Source of the DNA: Treponema denticola ATCC 35405
GTDB taxonomy: Bacteria > Spirochaetota > Spirochaetia > Treponematales > Treponemataceae
Length of the DNA: 64,000 nucleotides
Direction of reading: 5' to 3'
Assembly (NCBI RefSeq): GCF_000008185.1
Contig: NC_002967.9
Span: 1,116,001-1,180,000, forward strand
Of the stretch, positions 33,446 to 42,425 are shown piece by piece. Under the pieces are notes generated by a model. That model ran no database searches, was not told where the DNA came from, and worked only from the letters and a program-made list of their open reading frames with translations. A program made the position numbers and the translations under genes. The stretch's first letter is position 1. Each line of letters opens with the position of its first letter.

Positions 33446-33754
33446 TTATAAACCTTTAATAAAACTTGCCAACATATTTATTTGTTTTTTTGTAATGCTC
33501 TCTGCATCACTTTTTGAATAAGCAAACAACAAATATATCTTTGTTTCAGTTTTTATAAAATAAATAATCCTAATACCGCCGCTTTTTCCGGTATTCTTTT
33601 TGCTCCATCTTATTTTTCGTATTCCGCCGCCACCCTTAATCAATTTACCTTTCAATGGATTACATACTAGATATTCTTTAAATTGTTTATATGTATCTTC
33701 GTCCAGTAGCCTATTTATTTGTTTTGTAAAAACAGGCGTTTCTATAATTCGCAT
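33446..33754 (-). CDS. higB: HigB/RelE-type toxin
   Basis: A 102-residue protein like HigB-2: METPVFTKQINRLL-type start (MRIIETPVFTKQINR), then the core GGGGIRKIRWSKKNTGKSGGIRIIYF and YLLFAYSKSD. HigB and RelE toxins cut mRNA at the ribosome. The basic core (RKIRWSKKN, RIIYF) resembles the catalytic surface of HigB-2. The ATG has no ribosome-binding site and lies 6 nt after a consensus -10, so the transcript would begin at the AUG. The antitoxin gene follows, with its own ribosome-binding site. Confidence 0.8.
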   Translation of the reverse strand: MRIIETPVFTKQINRLLDEDTYKQFKEYLVCNPLKGKLIKGGGGIRKIRWSKKNTGKSGGIRIIYFIKTETKIYLLFAYSKSDAESITKKQINMLASFIKGL

Positions 33755-33759
33755 ATCTT

Positions 33760-33788
33760 ATTATACGCCATTGGCGTAAATATGTCAA
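33760..33788 (-). promoter_or_regulatory. higBA promoter with operator in the spacer
   Basis: On the minus strand, a perfect TTGACA (33783-33788) and a perfect TATAAT (33760-33765) are 17 nt apart. The palindrome TACGCCATTGGCGTA (33764-33778) covers most of the spacer and should be the antitoxin-toxin binding site. Confidence 0.75.
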
Positions 33789-33880
33789 TTATAATTAATA
33801 AGTTTTCTCAAAAACGTTGTATTAATTTTCAAAATATTAATTATTATAATTTAGTCAGACCTGCCGCAGTAAATATAAAA

Positions 33881-33934
33881 AAACTAGGCTGTGAATACCT
33901 TTCTTTTGGAAAGGCAGGATGGACAGCCTAGTTT
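33881..33934 (-). terminator. Intrinsic terminator after tpl
   Basis: AAACTAGGCTGT (33881-33892) pairs with ACAGCCTAGTTT (33923-33934); read on the minus strand, the stem is followed by a run of T toward 33873. An inner stem CCTTTC/GGAAAGG sits in the loop. Confidence 0.75.
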
Positions 33935-33971
33935 TGTAGAGGTAAAACTGTGATTCGTTTACCTTGAGAGT

Positions 33972-35460
<1,489 letters not shown>

Positions 35461-35466
35461 TATTAT

Positions 35467-36087
35467 ATGAAGTTAAAAAAATACCGGATTATCTTTAGTT
35501 TTGTATTTCTTTTTAGTCTTTATAACGAAAGCGGAGCGGAAGAAAACTCCTTTTCTACAATATTGGAAGAGGCTAAAAAATATTTTTCGGATATCGACTG
35601 GACAGTATCCGAAACAATCTCAGCTTCTCCTATGGCCGAACCCTTTACCTTAGATGAGATAAAAACGGAAAATTTGAGCTCCTATGGAGACACCGATTTA
35701 CGGGAAAGTTTGTTTCCTTCTTTGGACGGGCTGGGAGTATTGGACTATACCGGTATTGAAAAATCCGTGTTGAATTTTTTGAATAAATTAAGTTTACAAT
35801 TTAAAGAAAATAAGGTGGATATAAGCCTTTGTTCAAAAGCAAAACCTTTTTTACCTTATCTTATAAATTACAGGCTGGATTCTTTTAAGCCCATAGTTTC
35901 TGTCTTTTACGGCAGGCCTGAAAATAAGGCAGATCAAAAGGTAAAAGCCCTGTTTAAATGCAATATCAGGGGAGAAGATAAAATATTTTATATTATTATT
36001 GAGGTCTACATTATTTTTATTGAAGAAAAATGGTACTTGGACTCTTTTGACATTATCGGAGACAAAAATGAACAAAGCTCTCAATAG
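35467..36087 (+). CDS. Conserved secreted protein of unknown function
   Basis: A 206-residue protein with a signal-peptide-like N-terminus (MKLKKYRIIFSFVFLFSLYNESGAEE), so probably periplasmic. The rest contains helix-rich segments (EEAKKYFSDIDW) and a final strand pair with a short hydrophobic IFYIIIEVYIIFIEEKWYLDSF. It overlaps the following gene by 20 nt and is coupled to it. I do not recognise a family. Transcript start should be at the ATG. Confidence 0.65.
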   Translation: MKLKKYRIIFSFVFLFSLYNESGAEENSFSTILEEAKKYFSDIDWTVSETISASPMAEPFTLDEIKTENLSSYGDTDLRESLFPSLDGLGVLDYTGIEKSVLNFLNKLSLQFKENKVDISLCSKAKPFLPYLINYRLDSFKPIVSVFYGRPENKADQKVKALFKCNIRGEDKIFYIIIEVYIIFIEEKWYLDSFDIIGDKNEQSSQ

Positions 36088-36889
36088 AATCGAATATGAA
36101 TATATTGTCGATACCTTTATCAGAGAAAAGCCTTCTTTAAGCCTCTTATGCAAAAATACCTTTTTAAAAATAGATTCTTCTTCTTATAAACTTATAGATG
36201 ATTATATTTTCTTTAAAGCGGATGGGGTTGAAGTAAGCGATGATATAAAGGTTTTTTTTAATCATAAAAAACGCCCTCTTTATTTTTTTAGCCGAGTCGA
36301 ACAAAAAGAGGGGATTACTGTTTTTAAGCTTTCCGATAAATTTTATAAACATGATGATGAGCTTAAAAACTGTCAAATTTCATTGTGGAATTCCGGAGGC
36401 TTTAAACTAAAAGCCGGCATTTCAAGCGATTTTCCTCTTAGCTTTCCCTATCCTCCGGCTGTAGACGATGAAGATAGTGAAGTTTTTTTTGGCCTTTGCT
36501 CCAAGATTTCCGGCTTAATGAAGCTAGATGCGGATAAAATCCCTGAAGCTTTTTTTTACCGCCTTTACGATATAGCAATAAAACATAGGGCTCCGGATTT
36601 TAGCCCCTGTCTTTTATATATTGATGCGGAATTTATACTTATTTTTTGTATTGAGGAAAAGGCTAAAGAAATTGCATCTCAAATTTCGGCCCAGATGGAA
36701 GTAGGCTTCAGCCGGCGAAAAGTTAAATGCTCGTCAATATTTTCTTTTTTCCTTCCCAATCTTAATGTAAACTCTACAGGAGAAAGCTGCGGAGCTCTTT
36801 GCCTTACAATAAAAAACATCCACGAAGAAGACAAACGTTTTTTACACGAAAAAGCTCACGCGAGCAAATACGGATATCCGAATAATTGA
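36068..36889 (+). CDS. Conserved protein of unknown function
   Basis: About 273 residues from MNKALNRIEYEYIVDTFIREKPSL, with a GGAGA site upstream; an in-frame codon at 35999 lies inside the upstream gene and is less likely. The N-terminal half reads as strand-rich (FFKADGVEVSDDIKVFFNHKKRPLYFF, ITVFKLSDKFYKH). PLSFPYPP marks a Pro-rich linker, and a second strand/helix domain has KEIASQISAQMEVGFSRRK. It overlaps the preceding secreted-protein gene. Spirochaete genomes carry related proteins of this size without assigned function. Confidence 0.6.
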   Translation: MNKALNRIEYEYIVDTFIREKPSLSLLCKNTFLKIDSSSYKLIDDYIFFKADGVEVSDDIKVFFNHKKRPLYFFSRVEQKEGITVFKLSDKFYKHDDELKNCQISLWNSGGFKLKAGISSDFPLSFPYPPAVDDEDSEVFFGLCSKISGLMKLDADKIPEAFFYRLYDIAIKHRAPDFSPCLLYIDAEFILIFCIEEKAKEIASQISAQMEVGFSRRKVKCSSIFSFFLPNLNVNSTGESCGALCLTIKNIHEEDKRFLHEKAHASKYGYPNN

Positions 36890-36903
36890 GTCTTAGTCTA
36901 ATC

Positions 36904-37446
36904 TTACAGCGAAATACCGTGTTTTTTTTGAGGATATTTTTTTAACATCGCAACGCCGTTTTTCTTCTTGTTAAAAATAAAACCTCCGTCCCAATATTCG
37001 AGGGCTGCAAAGAGGGCGTTTCCTCCGTCATATTCATCGCTTCGGGCTGTTCTAAAAGAAACATAGGCTCCAAGGTTTGCAAAGTCCTGCTTATGCAGAC
37101 ATTCCAAGCGTTTTCTATTGAATTCGTTCCACTTGTCGATTTCTTTAAAGCCTTCTCCTTCATCTTCGACTATTAAATGAGCGTGGGTAGAGCTGAATTC
37201 GTACCATACCTTGACTTTTTTGGACGGATTACATCTGTTTCCGTGTTTTACCGCATTTTTAATAATCTCGCTGATTTGCTGCTCCAAGAGGTTGATTCCC
37301 TTTATTTCTAAGGGGGCTGATTGTACTATTAAGAGTGTAAAATATCTGATTTGCCTGAAATCAGAAGGAAATTCTTTATATAACATCCCTGTTTTATCGA
37401 ATAAGGGGCTTTTTTCATCGACTTTAAGTTCTTTTATAGCTGTCAT
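36904..37446 (-). CDS. HATPase_c anti-sigma/serine kinase-like regulator
   Basis: A 180-residue GHKL-ATPase domain. The N box is EIIKNAVKHGN and the G1-like ATP loop is VEDEGEGFKEI. Family members act as anti-sigma factors or STAS-protein kinases (RsbW/SpoIIAB type). The two partners, a STAS protein and a SpoIIE phosphatase, are directly upstream, so a partner-switching unit is likely. It lacks a clear sigma-binding neighbour, so the output could be something other than a sigma factor. Start behind GGAGG. Confidence 0.8.
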   Translation of the reverse strand: MTAIKELKVDEKSPLFDKTGMLYKEFPSDFRQIRYFTLLIVQSAPLEIKGINLLEQQISEIIKNAVKHGNRCNPSKKVKVWYEFSSTHAHLIVEDEGEGFKEIDKWNEFNRKRLECLHKQDFANLGAYVSFRTARSDEYDGGNALFAALEYWDGGFIFNKKKNGVAMLKKYPQKKHGISL

Positions 37447-37462
37447 ATTTCTGTCCTCCGCT

Positions 37463-37801
37463 TTAGCTTTCCATTTTTTGTAATGCTTCTTCCAAGCTGT
37501 TTGTTATGGGAAAGTAGCCCATCAGCTTTGTCAGTTCTATAACTTTTTTCACGGACCCGTGAATATTGGTTATAAACAGGCGTAGATTCATCTTTTTTAC
37601 GGTAGAGCATATATAAATGAGAGCACCTATTCCTGAAGAGTCTATGTAGTCCACATCTTCAAGATTTATAATCATACATTTTATTTGACGCTCGATCATC
37701 TTCATAACAAGCTCTTTTAGTCTGTATGAATTGTATAGGTCCATTTCACCGCTTACGTCAATAATGTAAACCTCTTTGTTTTTTCGGACTTTTAGTTCCA
37801 T
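37463..37801 (-). CDS. STAS-domain anti-sigma factor antagonist
   Basis: A 112-residue STAS protein. The phospho-acceptor segment is VDYIDSSGIGALIYI with Ser near residue 55, which is phosphorylated by the ATPase partner in the RsbV/SpoIIAA class and dephosphorylated by the SpoIIE partner. The N-terminal VRKNKEVYIIDVSGEMDLYNS is typical. It lies 16 nt from the ATPase gene and 25 nt after the phosphatase gene, within one unit. Start behind AAGGAG. Confidence 0.88.
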   Translation of the reverse strand: MELKVRKNKEVYIIDVSGEMDLYNSYRLKELVMKMIERQIKCMIINLEDVDYIDSSGIGALIYICSTVKKMNLRLFITNIHGSVKKVIELTKLMGYFPITNSLEEALQKMES

Positions 37802-37826
37802 AACAATCTCCTTAACAACCTCTCTA

Positions 37827-39512
37827 TTACCTAGCCTTAATAATCAGCAAAGTGCGATCATCATGAGTCTGGGCCGTTCCTATAAACGAAGTCATGTCAT
37901 TTTTTATTTTATTTACTATATCCTTTGAATTTTTGGAATGATTATCGGCTATAAGTTTTGCAAGTCTGGCAGCTCCGTACTGCTCTCCTGCTTTATTAAG
38001 TGTTTCGATAATACCGTCCGTGTATAAAGCTGCTACATCACCCTCATGCAAAGGAATTTTTATACTTTTATATGTTGAACGGACATCTATTCCTATAGGG
38101 TCCGTTTTTTGCTGGAATAATTCGATTTTATTTTTTTCATTGTTCCATATCATCATTGCCTGATTACCTGCCCCTATGAATTCTATTGTATTTGTTTTCT
38201 GTTCATAGGATAAAAGAGAAATACTTGCAAAGTGGTCTATATCTATCTTGCCGGTAATACCCTTATTGAGCCAGTCCAAAATAGATTCCGTGTTTTGATC
38301 CGTGTTTGTTATAAGGTAGAGGATGGCCCTAATCATAATCATAATAATTGCAGATTGAATACTTTTACCTGCAACATCCGCAAGGACGATAAAGACTCTT
38401 TTTTGTTGAACGATGACGTCATAATAGTCACTGCAGATACCTCTCTCCTGTAAAAAATATTCTCCGATTTCAAGGCCGGGGACTTTTTTTAAGTTTTTAG
38501 GTAAAAGAATCCTTTGAATTTTTGCAACCGTATCGGTTATATTTTCAATTTCGGCATGTTCGGAAGCCTCGGATATATTTAAAGTAAGGTTGATCATTTC
38601 TGCCGCAAAATCCGATAAGTATTCTCCTATCTTGACTTCATTTTCCGAAAAAGGAACATTATCCGGATTACGGGATACGGCCGCCACGCCCACTAAAACA
38701 GTGCTAACCATTAAAGGGAAGAAGATGAGGCTTCCGTGCTGTAAAAATTTTTCGTTTCCATTGTTAGGAAGTAAGGGGTTGCCTTTACAATCTTTAATGA
38801 ATAGAGTTTTGCCTTGGGATGCAACTTCCGTAAATATCGATTCACCCATCTCAAACCGTGCATATTTAAAATTGGAAAATACGTGATCTTCTTTGCGTGC
38901 AAGGTCATCGGGTAATTTATACGGCGGAGGAAAGGTGCCGATTAAGGCCTTTACAGCCAAGACCTCTTCAAAACTTTGTACTGCAAGGACTACAGCCCCA
39001 TCAGCCGATAACTCCATTAAAAATGATTCTGCGATGTATGGAAACATTTCGGATGAGATATCTTTCTTTCCTGAGATTAATCCGTTTGTTTTTTGGAGTA
39101 AAAGGCGGGCCGTGCTTATAAGTTTACGTGCTCGTAAAGATTCTTCAGAGGGGAGATTTTGTAATTTTTTAATATAATCTGCATTTGCCTTGTCTTTCTT
39201 TTGCTTTTCGACTTGATCTTGTAGATATATCTTTTCGGATACGGTTATATAGACAGTAAAAACAACTAGAACAACCGATAAGCCTATATTTAAAATCATA
39301 TAGTTTTTTAAAAATACCGAGGCTGCAGTACTTATGCTTATTATAAATGCAAAGGCCAAGGTAGAATGTGTCAATAAAACAAAGGGCCTTGATATCTCGC
39401 CGGCTTTCTTTTTGTTTGTAGCCGTAATTCTTATGAGAAATAATAATAATAAAATATTCAAGATCGAAAGAGTAATCAATGCATAAACGTCAAGAGTGTT
39501 AATTTCTTTCAT
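37827..39512 (-). CDS. Membrane SpoIIE-type PP2C phosphatase
   Basis: The first ~90 residues hold three hydrophobic segments (ALITLSILNILLLLFLI, FVLLTHSTLAFAFIIS, ILNIGLSVVLVVFTVYITV). A GAF-like region follows (ADGAVVLAVQSFEEVLAV), then the PP2C domain with VFIVLADVAGKSIQSAI, LYTDGIIETLNKAGEQYG and the terminal DDRTLLIIKA. This class dephosphorylates STAS proteins; the STAS partner is next door. The ATG at 39512 lies 8 nt after a -10 element and has no ribosome-binding site, whereas a TTG 36 nt upstream does not fit. Confidence 0.85.
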   Translation of the reverse strand: MKEINTLDVYALITLSILNILLLLFLIRITATNKKKAGEISRPFVLLTHSTLAFAFIISISTAASVFLKNYMILNIGLSVVLVVFTVYITVSEKIYLQDQVEKQKKDKANADYIKKLQNLPSEESLRARKLISTARLLLQKTNGLISGKKDISSEMFPYIAESFLMELSADGAVVLAVQSFEEVLAVKALIGTFPPPYKLPDDLARKEDHVFSNFKYARFEMGESIFTEVASQGKTLFIKDCKGNPLLPNNGNEKFLQHGSLIFFPLMVSTVLVGVAAVSRNPDNVPFSENEVKIGEYLSDFAAEMINLTLNISEASEHAEIENITDTVAKIQRILLPKNLKKVPGLEIGEYFLQERGICSDYYDVIVQQKRVFIVLADVAGKSIQSAIIMIMIRAILYLITNTDQNTESILDWLNKGITGKIDIDHFASISLLSYEQKTNTIEFIGAGNQAMMIWNNEKNKIELFQQKTDPIGIDVRSTYKSIKIPLHEGDVAALYTDGIIETLNKAGEQYGAARLAKLIADNHSKNSKDIVNKIKNDMTSFIGTAQTHDDRTLLIIKAR

Positions 39513-39519
39513 TGTAGTA

Positions 39520-39548
39520 ATTCTATCATCTAAAGGGAATATCGTCAA
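39520..39548 (-). promoter_or_regulatory. Predicted promoter of the SpoIIE-type phosphatase (leaderless layout)
   Basis: On the minus strand, TTGACG (39543-39548) and TAGAAT (39520-39525) are 17 nt apart. The -10 ends 8 nt before the ATG at 39512. Confidence 0.6.
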
Positions 39549-39585
39549 GATTTATTTTAAAAATAATGGTAACAATTTATAGATT

Positions 39586-40263
39586 TTAAGTTATCTCCAA
39601 AATGTGTCTGCTGTATGCGTTAATTATTTCGGTTTCTCCATGTCTTATGCTTCGGCATTGTTGAGGGTCATATATGTGGACTTGTCCGTGTATAAGATAT
39701 TTAGGTTTAAAAAAATTTATAAATTTGGTAAAACACTCAAAAGCTTCTTGTTTGTTTTCTTCTTTTTCACCTTCAATCAATGGAGGACAGTGGGTTACTA
39801 AGATATCCAAATAGCGCCCGTATCTCAGCTTATTTAAAAATAATGCCGGAATCATTTTTGAAAGCTTTCGCTTCATTTGTTTTTCTGTAAACTGATTTTT
39901 ACCGTCATTGTGCTTTTTAGCACCTGAAACGCCGGCTATTATAATGTTTTCATACTTAAGGCTTTTAAACCCTATATAGGTTCCCTGATTGCTTTTTTTT
40001 GTATTTCCCTTTTTAAATATATTTACCTCTCCATCCTTTGTTTTTTCAGCCATTTCGGGATGATAGTGAGTAAGAGCTTTTAAGTGGTGGCTTCCGAAAA
40101 CAAAATAAAGCGGTTTATTTAAGGAATTTTGTACAAAGTCAAGGTAGTCTATCGGAAGGTCTCCCGCCGATATTATAAAATCTACATCTCCATATTTTTC
40201 TTTTATGTCTTTACTGTAAATCACAGGGTCTATCTGATCCGAAATACATAGAATTTTTTTCAT
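39586..40263 (-). CDS. Calcineurin-like metallophosphoesterase
   Basis: A 225-residue protein with the order of metallophosphoesterase motifs: ISDQIDPV (for DxH), SAGDLP (GDxx), GSHH (GNHD/E, degenerate), THCPP (GH) and HGQVH (GHxH). The first motif lacks the usual His after Asp and the third has Ser-His-His, so one metal site may be altered. It lies between the TPR/Mrr-like gene and the SpoIIE gene on the same strand. The substrate is unknown; nucleases, nucleotidases and protein phosphatases share this fold. Confidence 0.72.
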   Translation of the reverse strand: MKKILCISDQIDPVIYSKDIKEKYGDVDFIISAGDLPIDYLDFVQNSLNKPLYFVFGSHHLKALTHYHPEMAEKTKDGEVNIFKKGNTKKSNQGTYIGFKSLKYENIIIAGVSGAKKHNDGKNQFTEKQMKRKLSKMIPALFLNKLRYGRYLDILVTHCPPLIEGEKEENKQEAFECFTKFINFFKPKYLIHGQVHIYDPQQCRSIRHGETEIINAYSRHILEIT

Positions 40264-40273
40264 TATCCGTTTC

Positions 40274-41647
40274 CTAAAATGTAAATTTTACTTTTTCAAC
40301 TATTCTTTCAAGCTTTTGTCTGTCAATAAGGTTAAAGGGCCTGTTTTCTGCAAACTTTATTGCATCAGGCGAAAAAGCACCTGAGGTTATAATGTGAGAG
40401 GTTACAACGGCTTGTTTTTTCATCTCTTCATGTACGGATCGTAAAAAGGATTCCGTTATCGTGTGTCCATCCCTCGAAAAGATTAAAAGTTGGGGCTTTT
40501 TTCTTGTATTAAGCCATTGTTCCGAGCCTTTTTCGACTGCAAGTATTGTACAGCCCATCTTTGTTTCTTTTAAGGCTTGGACGGGATAATCGAAGTACTG
40601 CTCGGTAATATCCCTGCACATTTTAAAAAATTCTTCCTTGATGAGGGTTAAATATTCTTTCATATGGTCGTTGGTACGAAGGTCTGAATATTCGGCAAGT
40701 TTTTGAGCCGTATTCCTGAATTTAGGATTGACTGCGCTTATGGCTTCCCATTGCTCTATTGCCTGGTCTATGTTTCTTTGTCTTTCGTAGCAATCGGCTA
40801 AAAGATATCTCGAATAAAGAACTTCCGGGGCTGACAACTGTTTTGAAGATTTTATCGCCCTAGTGAATTCGAATTCGGCCTTTTCAAGGCTGTTTGTTTC
40901 CAAATAGCAGCATCCTCTTTCAAAAAAGCATTTTGACCTTATCTCCTGCTTTCTTGCAGCTTTTTCGAGGGCTGAAAGAGCCTGTGCGTAATTTTTTTTG
41001 CTTTTTAAGATTTTTCCATGATAATAAAGGGTTTCACTATTATCGGGAGCTAATTTTAAGGCTGTGGCAATAGCCTTTTCGGCTTCAGGGATCTGATTCG
41101 CCTTAAAAAGCAACAGGCCTAATGAAGCATAGGCTTCTGCAAAGCGTGAATCGACTTCTATAGCTTTTTGAAAATAAGCTATTGCCTGATCCGACATGTT
41201 TTTGCTTTCATAAATTTGTCCGGCCTGAAAATAGGGTTTTGGATTTTTCGGATCTCTTTTATTTAAAAGCATAAATTCCTTTAAAGCTTCGTCCGGCTGC
41301 TGGAATTTTAAATATAAATCTGCTATAATAGTTCTGAATTCGATTTCGGTTGCCGGATTGTTAAATACTGCTGTCTTGTTTAGAGTTTTAAACTCGATAA
41401 AGGCAAGGTCAACTTTTTTGTCTGCAAGGTAGGCCTTGCCCAAAAGGTATCGGGCTTCCGAATCTCTGGGATTTTTTGAGAGTATTGATTTTGCATCCTT
41501 GATTGCGGCTCCGTATTTTCCGGATTTTAAGTTTTTTTCGATTCTTGCTCTTTTTTTTGGAAAAAGAATCGACTTTAACAAAAAAATAATGAGAAAAGCG
41601 AGGACCGCACTTATCGCTGCAATCAAAATAATCGTTAATGAAGACAT
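40274..41647 (-). CDS. Membrane TPR protein with Mrr-like C-terminal domain
   Basis: An N-terminal membrane helix (SSLTIILIAAISAVLAFLIIFLL) is followed by about 7 TPR units (residues ~40-320), then a C-terminal ~110 residues matching the restriction-endonuclease Mrr-like fold: SFLRSVHEEMKKQAVVTSHIITSGAFSPDAIKFAENRPFNLID. The (D/E)xK catalytic lysine of the core strand is not visible (PQLLIFSRDG), so DNA cleavage is doubtful. The ATG at 41647 lies 6 nt after a -10 with a perfect TTGACA upstream and has no ribosome-binding site. Divergent from the TPR gene at 41685. Confidence 0.75.
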   Translation of the reverse strand: MSSLTIILIAAISAVLAFLIIFLLKSILFPKKRARIEKNLKSGKYGAAIKDAKSILSKNPRDSEARYLLGKAYLADKKVDLAFIEFKTLNKTAVFNNPATEIEFRTIIADLYLKFQQPDEALKEFMLLNKRDPKNPKPYFQAGQIYESKNMSDQAIAYFQKAIEVDSRFAEAYASLGLLLFKANQIPEAEKAIATALKLAPDNSETLYYHGKILKSKKNYAQALSALEKAARKQEIRSKCFFERGCCYLETNSLEKAEFEFTRAIKSSKQLSAPEVLYSRYLLADCYERQRNIDQAIEQWEAISAVNPKFRNTAQKLAEYSDLRTNDHMKEYLTLIKEEFFKMCRDITEQYFDYPVQALKETKMGCTILAVEKGSEQWLNTRKKPQLLIFSRDGHTITESFLRSVHEEMKKQAVVTSHIITSGAFSPDAIKFAENRPFNLIDRQKLERIVEKVKFTF

Positions 41648-41653
41648 ACCTAT

Positions 41654-41682
41654 ATGGTATAGCTTTTGGGAGGGAATGTCAA
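41654..41682 (-). promoter_or_regulatory. Predicted promoter of the TPR/Mrr-like gene (leaderless layout)
   Basis: On the minus strand, a perfect TTGACA (41677-41682) is followed after 17 nt by TACCAT (41654-41659), a 4/6 match, and the ATG starts 6 nt after. No ribosome-binding site. Confidence 0.55.
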
Positions 41683-41684
41683 AT

Positions 41685-42425
41685 ATGAAAACGCATTTTT
41701 ATCGATTAAAATTCAAAAAAAGCATTTTTTTTGCTGTTTTTTTATCTTTTTTTTCATTGCTTTTTGCCGTAGATTATTTTGAAGAAGGTAAAAAACTTTT
41801 GTATGCTGATAAGCCTCAAGAGGCCGTTTCGGCTCTTTTTAAGGCTAGTCAGGAAGCCGGAACCCCTAAATCGGTTTATCTTTATCTTGGCGTTGCTTAT
41901 TTTAGGATGGGGAAGTACAGCGAGGCCTTAACCTATCTTTCTCAAGGCAAGGATAAGGATATACTCAACGGGCATTTGTATTACTACAATATAGGTAATG
42001 TATATTTTTTACAAAATCAGTTTGAAGCCTCCGAGTTGGCTTATAATGAGGCTATTTCTTCAAACGGCCTCTATGCTCCGGCTTTTTTAAACAGGGCTAA
42101 TACACGGATAAAACTGGAAAAACTTGAGGGTGCTTTACAAGATTATAAAATTTATTTAAACTTAAACCCTGAGACGCTTCAAAGATCTTCAATCGAAAAA
42201 ATGATATCGCTTTTGGAAGGCCTTGCCGAAGAAGCGGAAAGAGCGAAGGCCTTGGCTGAAGCCAAAAAGGCAGCCGAAGAGGCCGAGCGTTTGGCTGCTG
42301 AGGCGAGGTATAAAAAACTTATGGAAGATGTAAACGCCAACCTTTCTTCGGTTGACAATGCAGATGCCTTATCGGCCGGAGCCGACAATACAATAGATTA
42401 TTCGGAGGAAAACGAACTTGACTGA
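41685..42425 (+). CDS. Secreted TPR protein
   Basis: About 246 residues. The signal peptide is MKTHFYRLKFKKSIFFAVFLSFFSLLFAVDYFEEG. TPR units follow (PQEAVSALFKASQEAGTPKSVYLYLGVAYFRMGKYSEALTYLSQG, LYYYNIGNVYFLQNQFEASELAYNEAI). The C-terminus is an Ala/Glu-rich coiled-coil-like tail. The ATG at 41685 lies 10 nt after GGGAGGG. The last 8 nt overlap the start of the next TPR gene, so the two proteins probably act together. Confidence 0.75.
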   Translation: MKTHFYRLKFKKSIFFAVFLSFFSLLFAVDYFEEGKKLLYADKPQEAVSALFKASQEAGTPKSVYLYLGVAYFRMGKYSEALTYLSQGKDKDILNGHLYYYNIGNVYFLQNQFEASELAYNEAISSNGLYAPAFLNRANTRIKLEKLEGALQDYKIYLNLNPETLQRSSIEKMISLLEGLAEEAERAKALAEAKKAAEEAERLAAEARYKKLMEDVNANLSSVDNADALSAGADNTIDYSEENELD

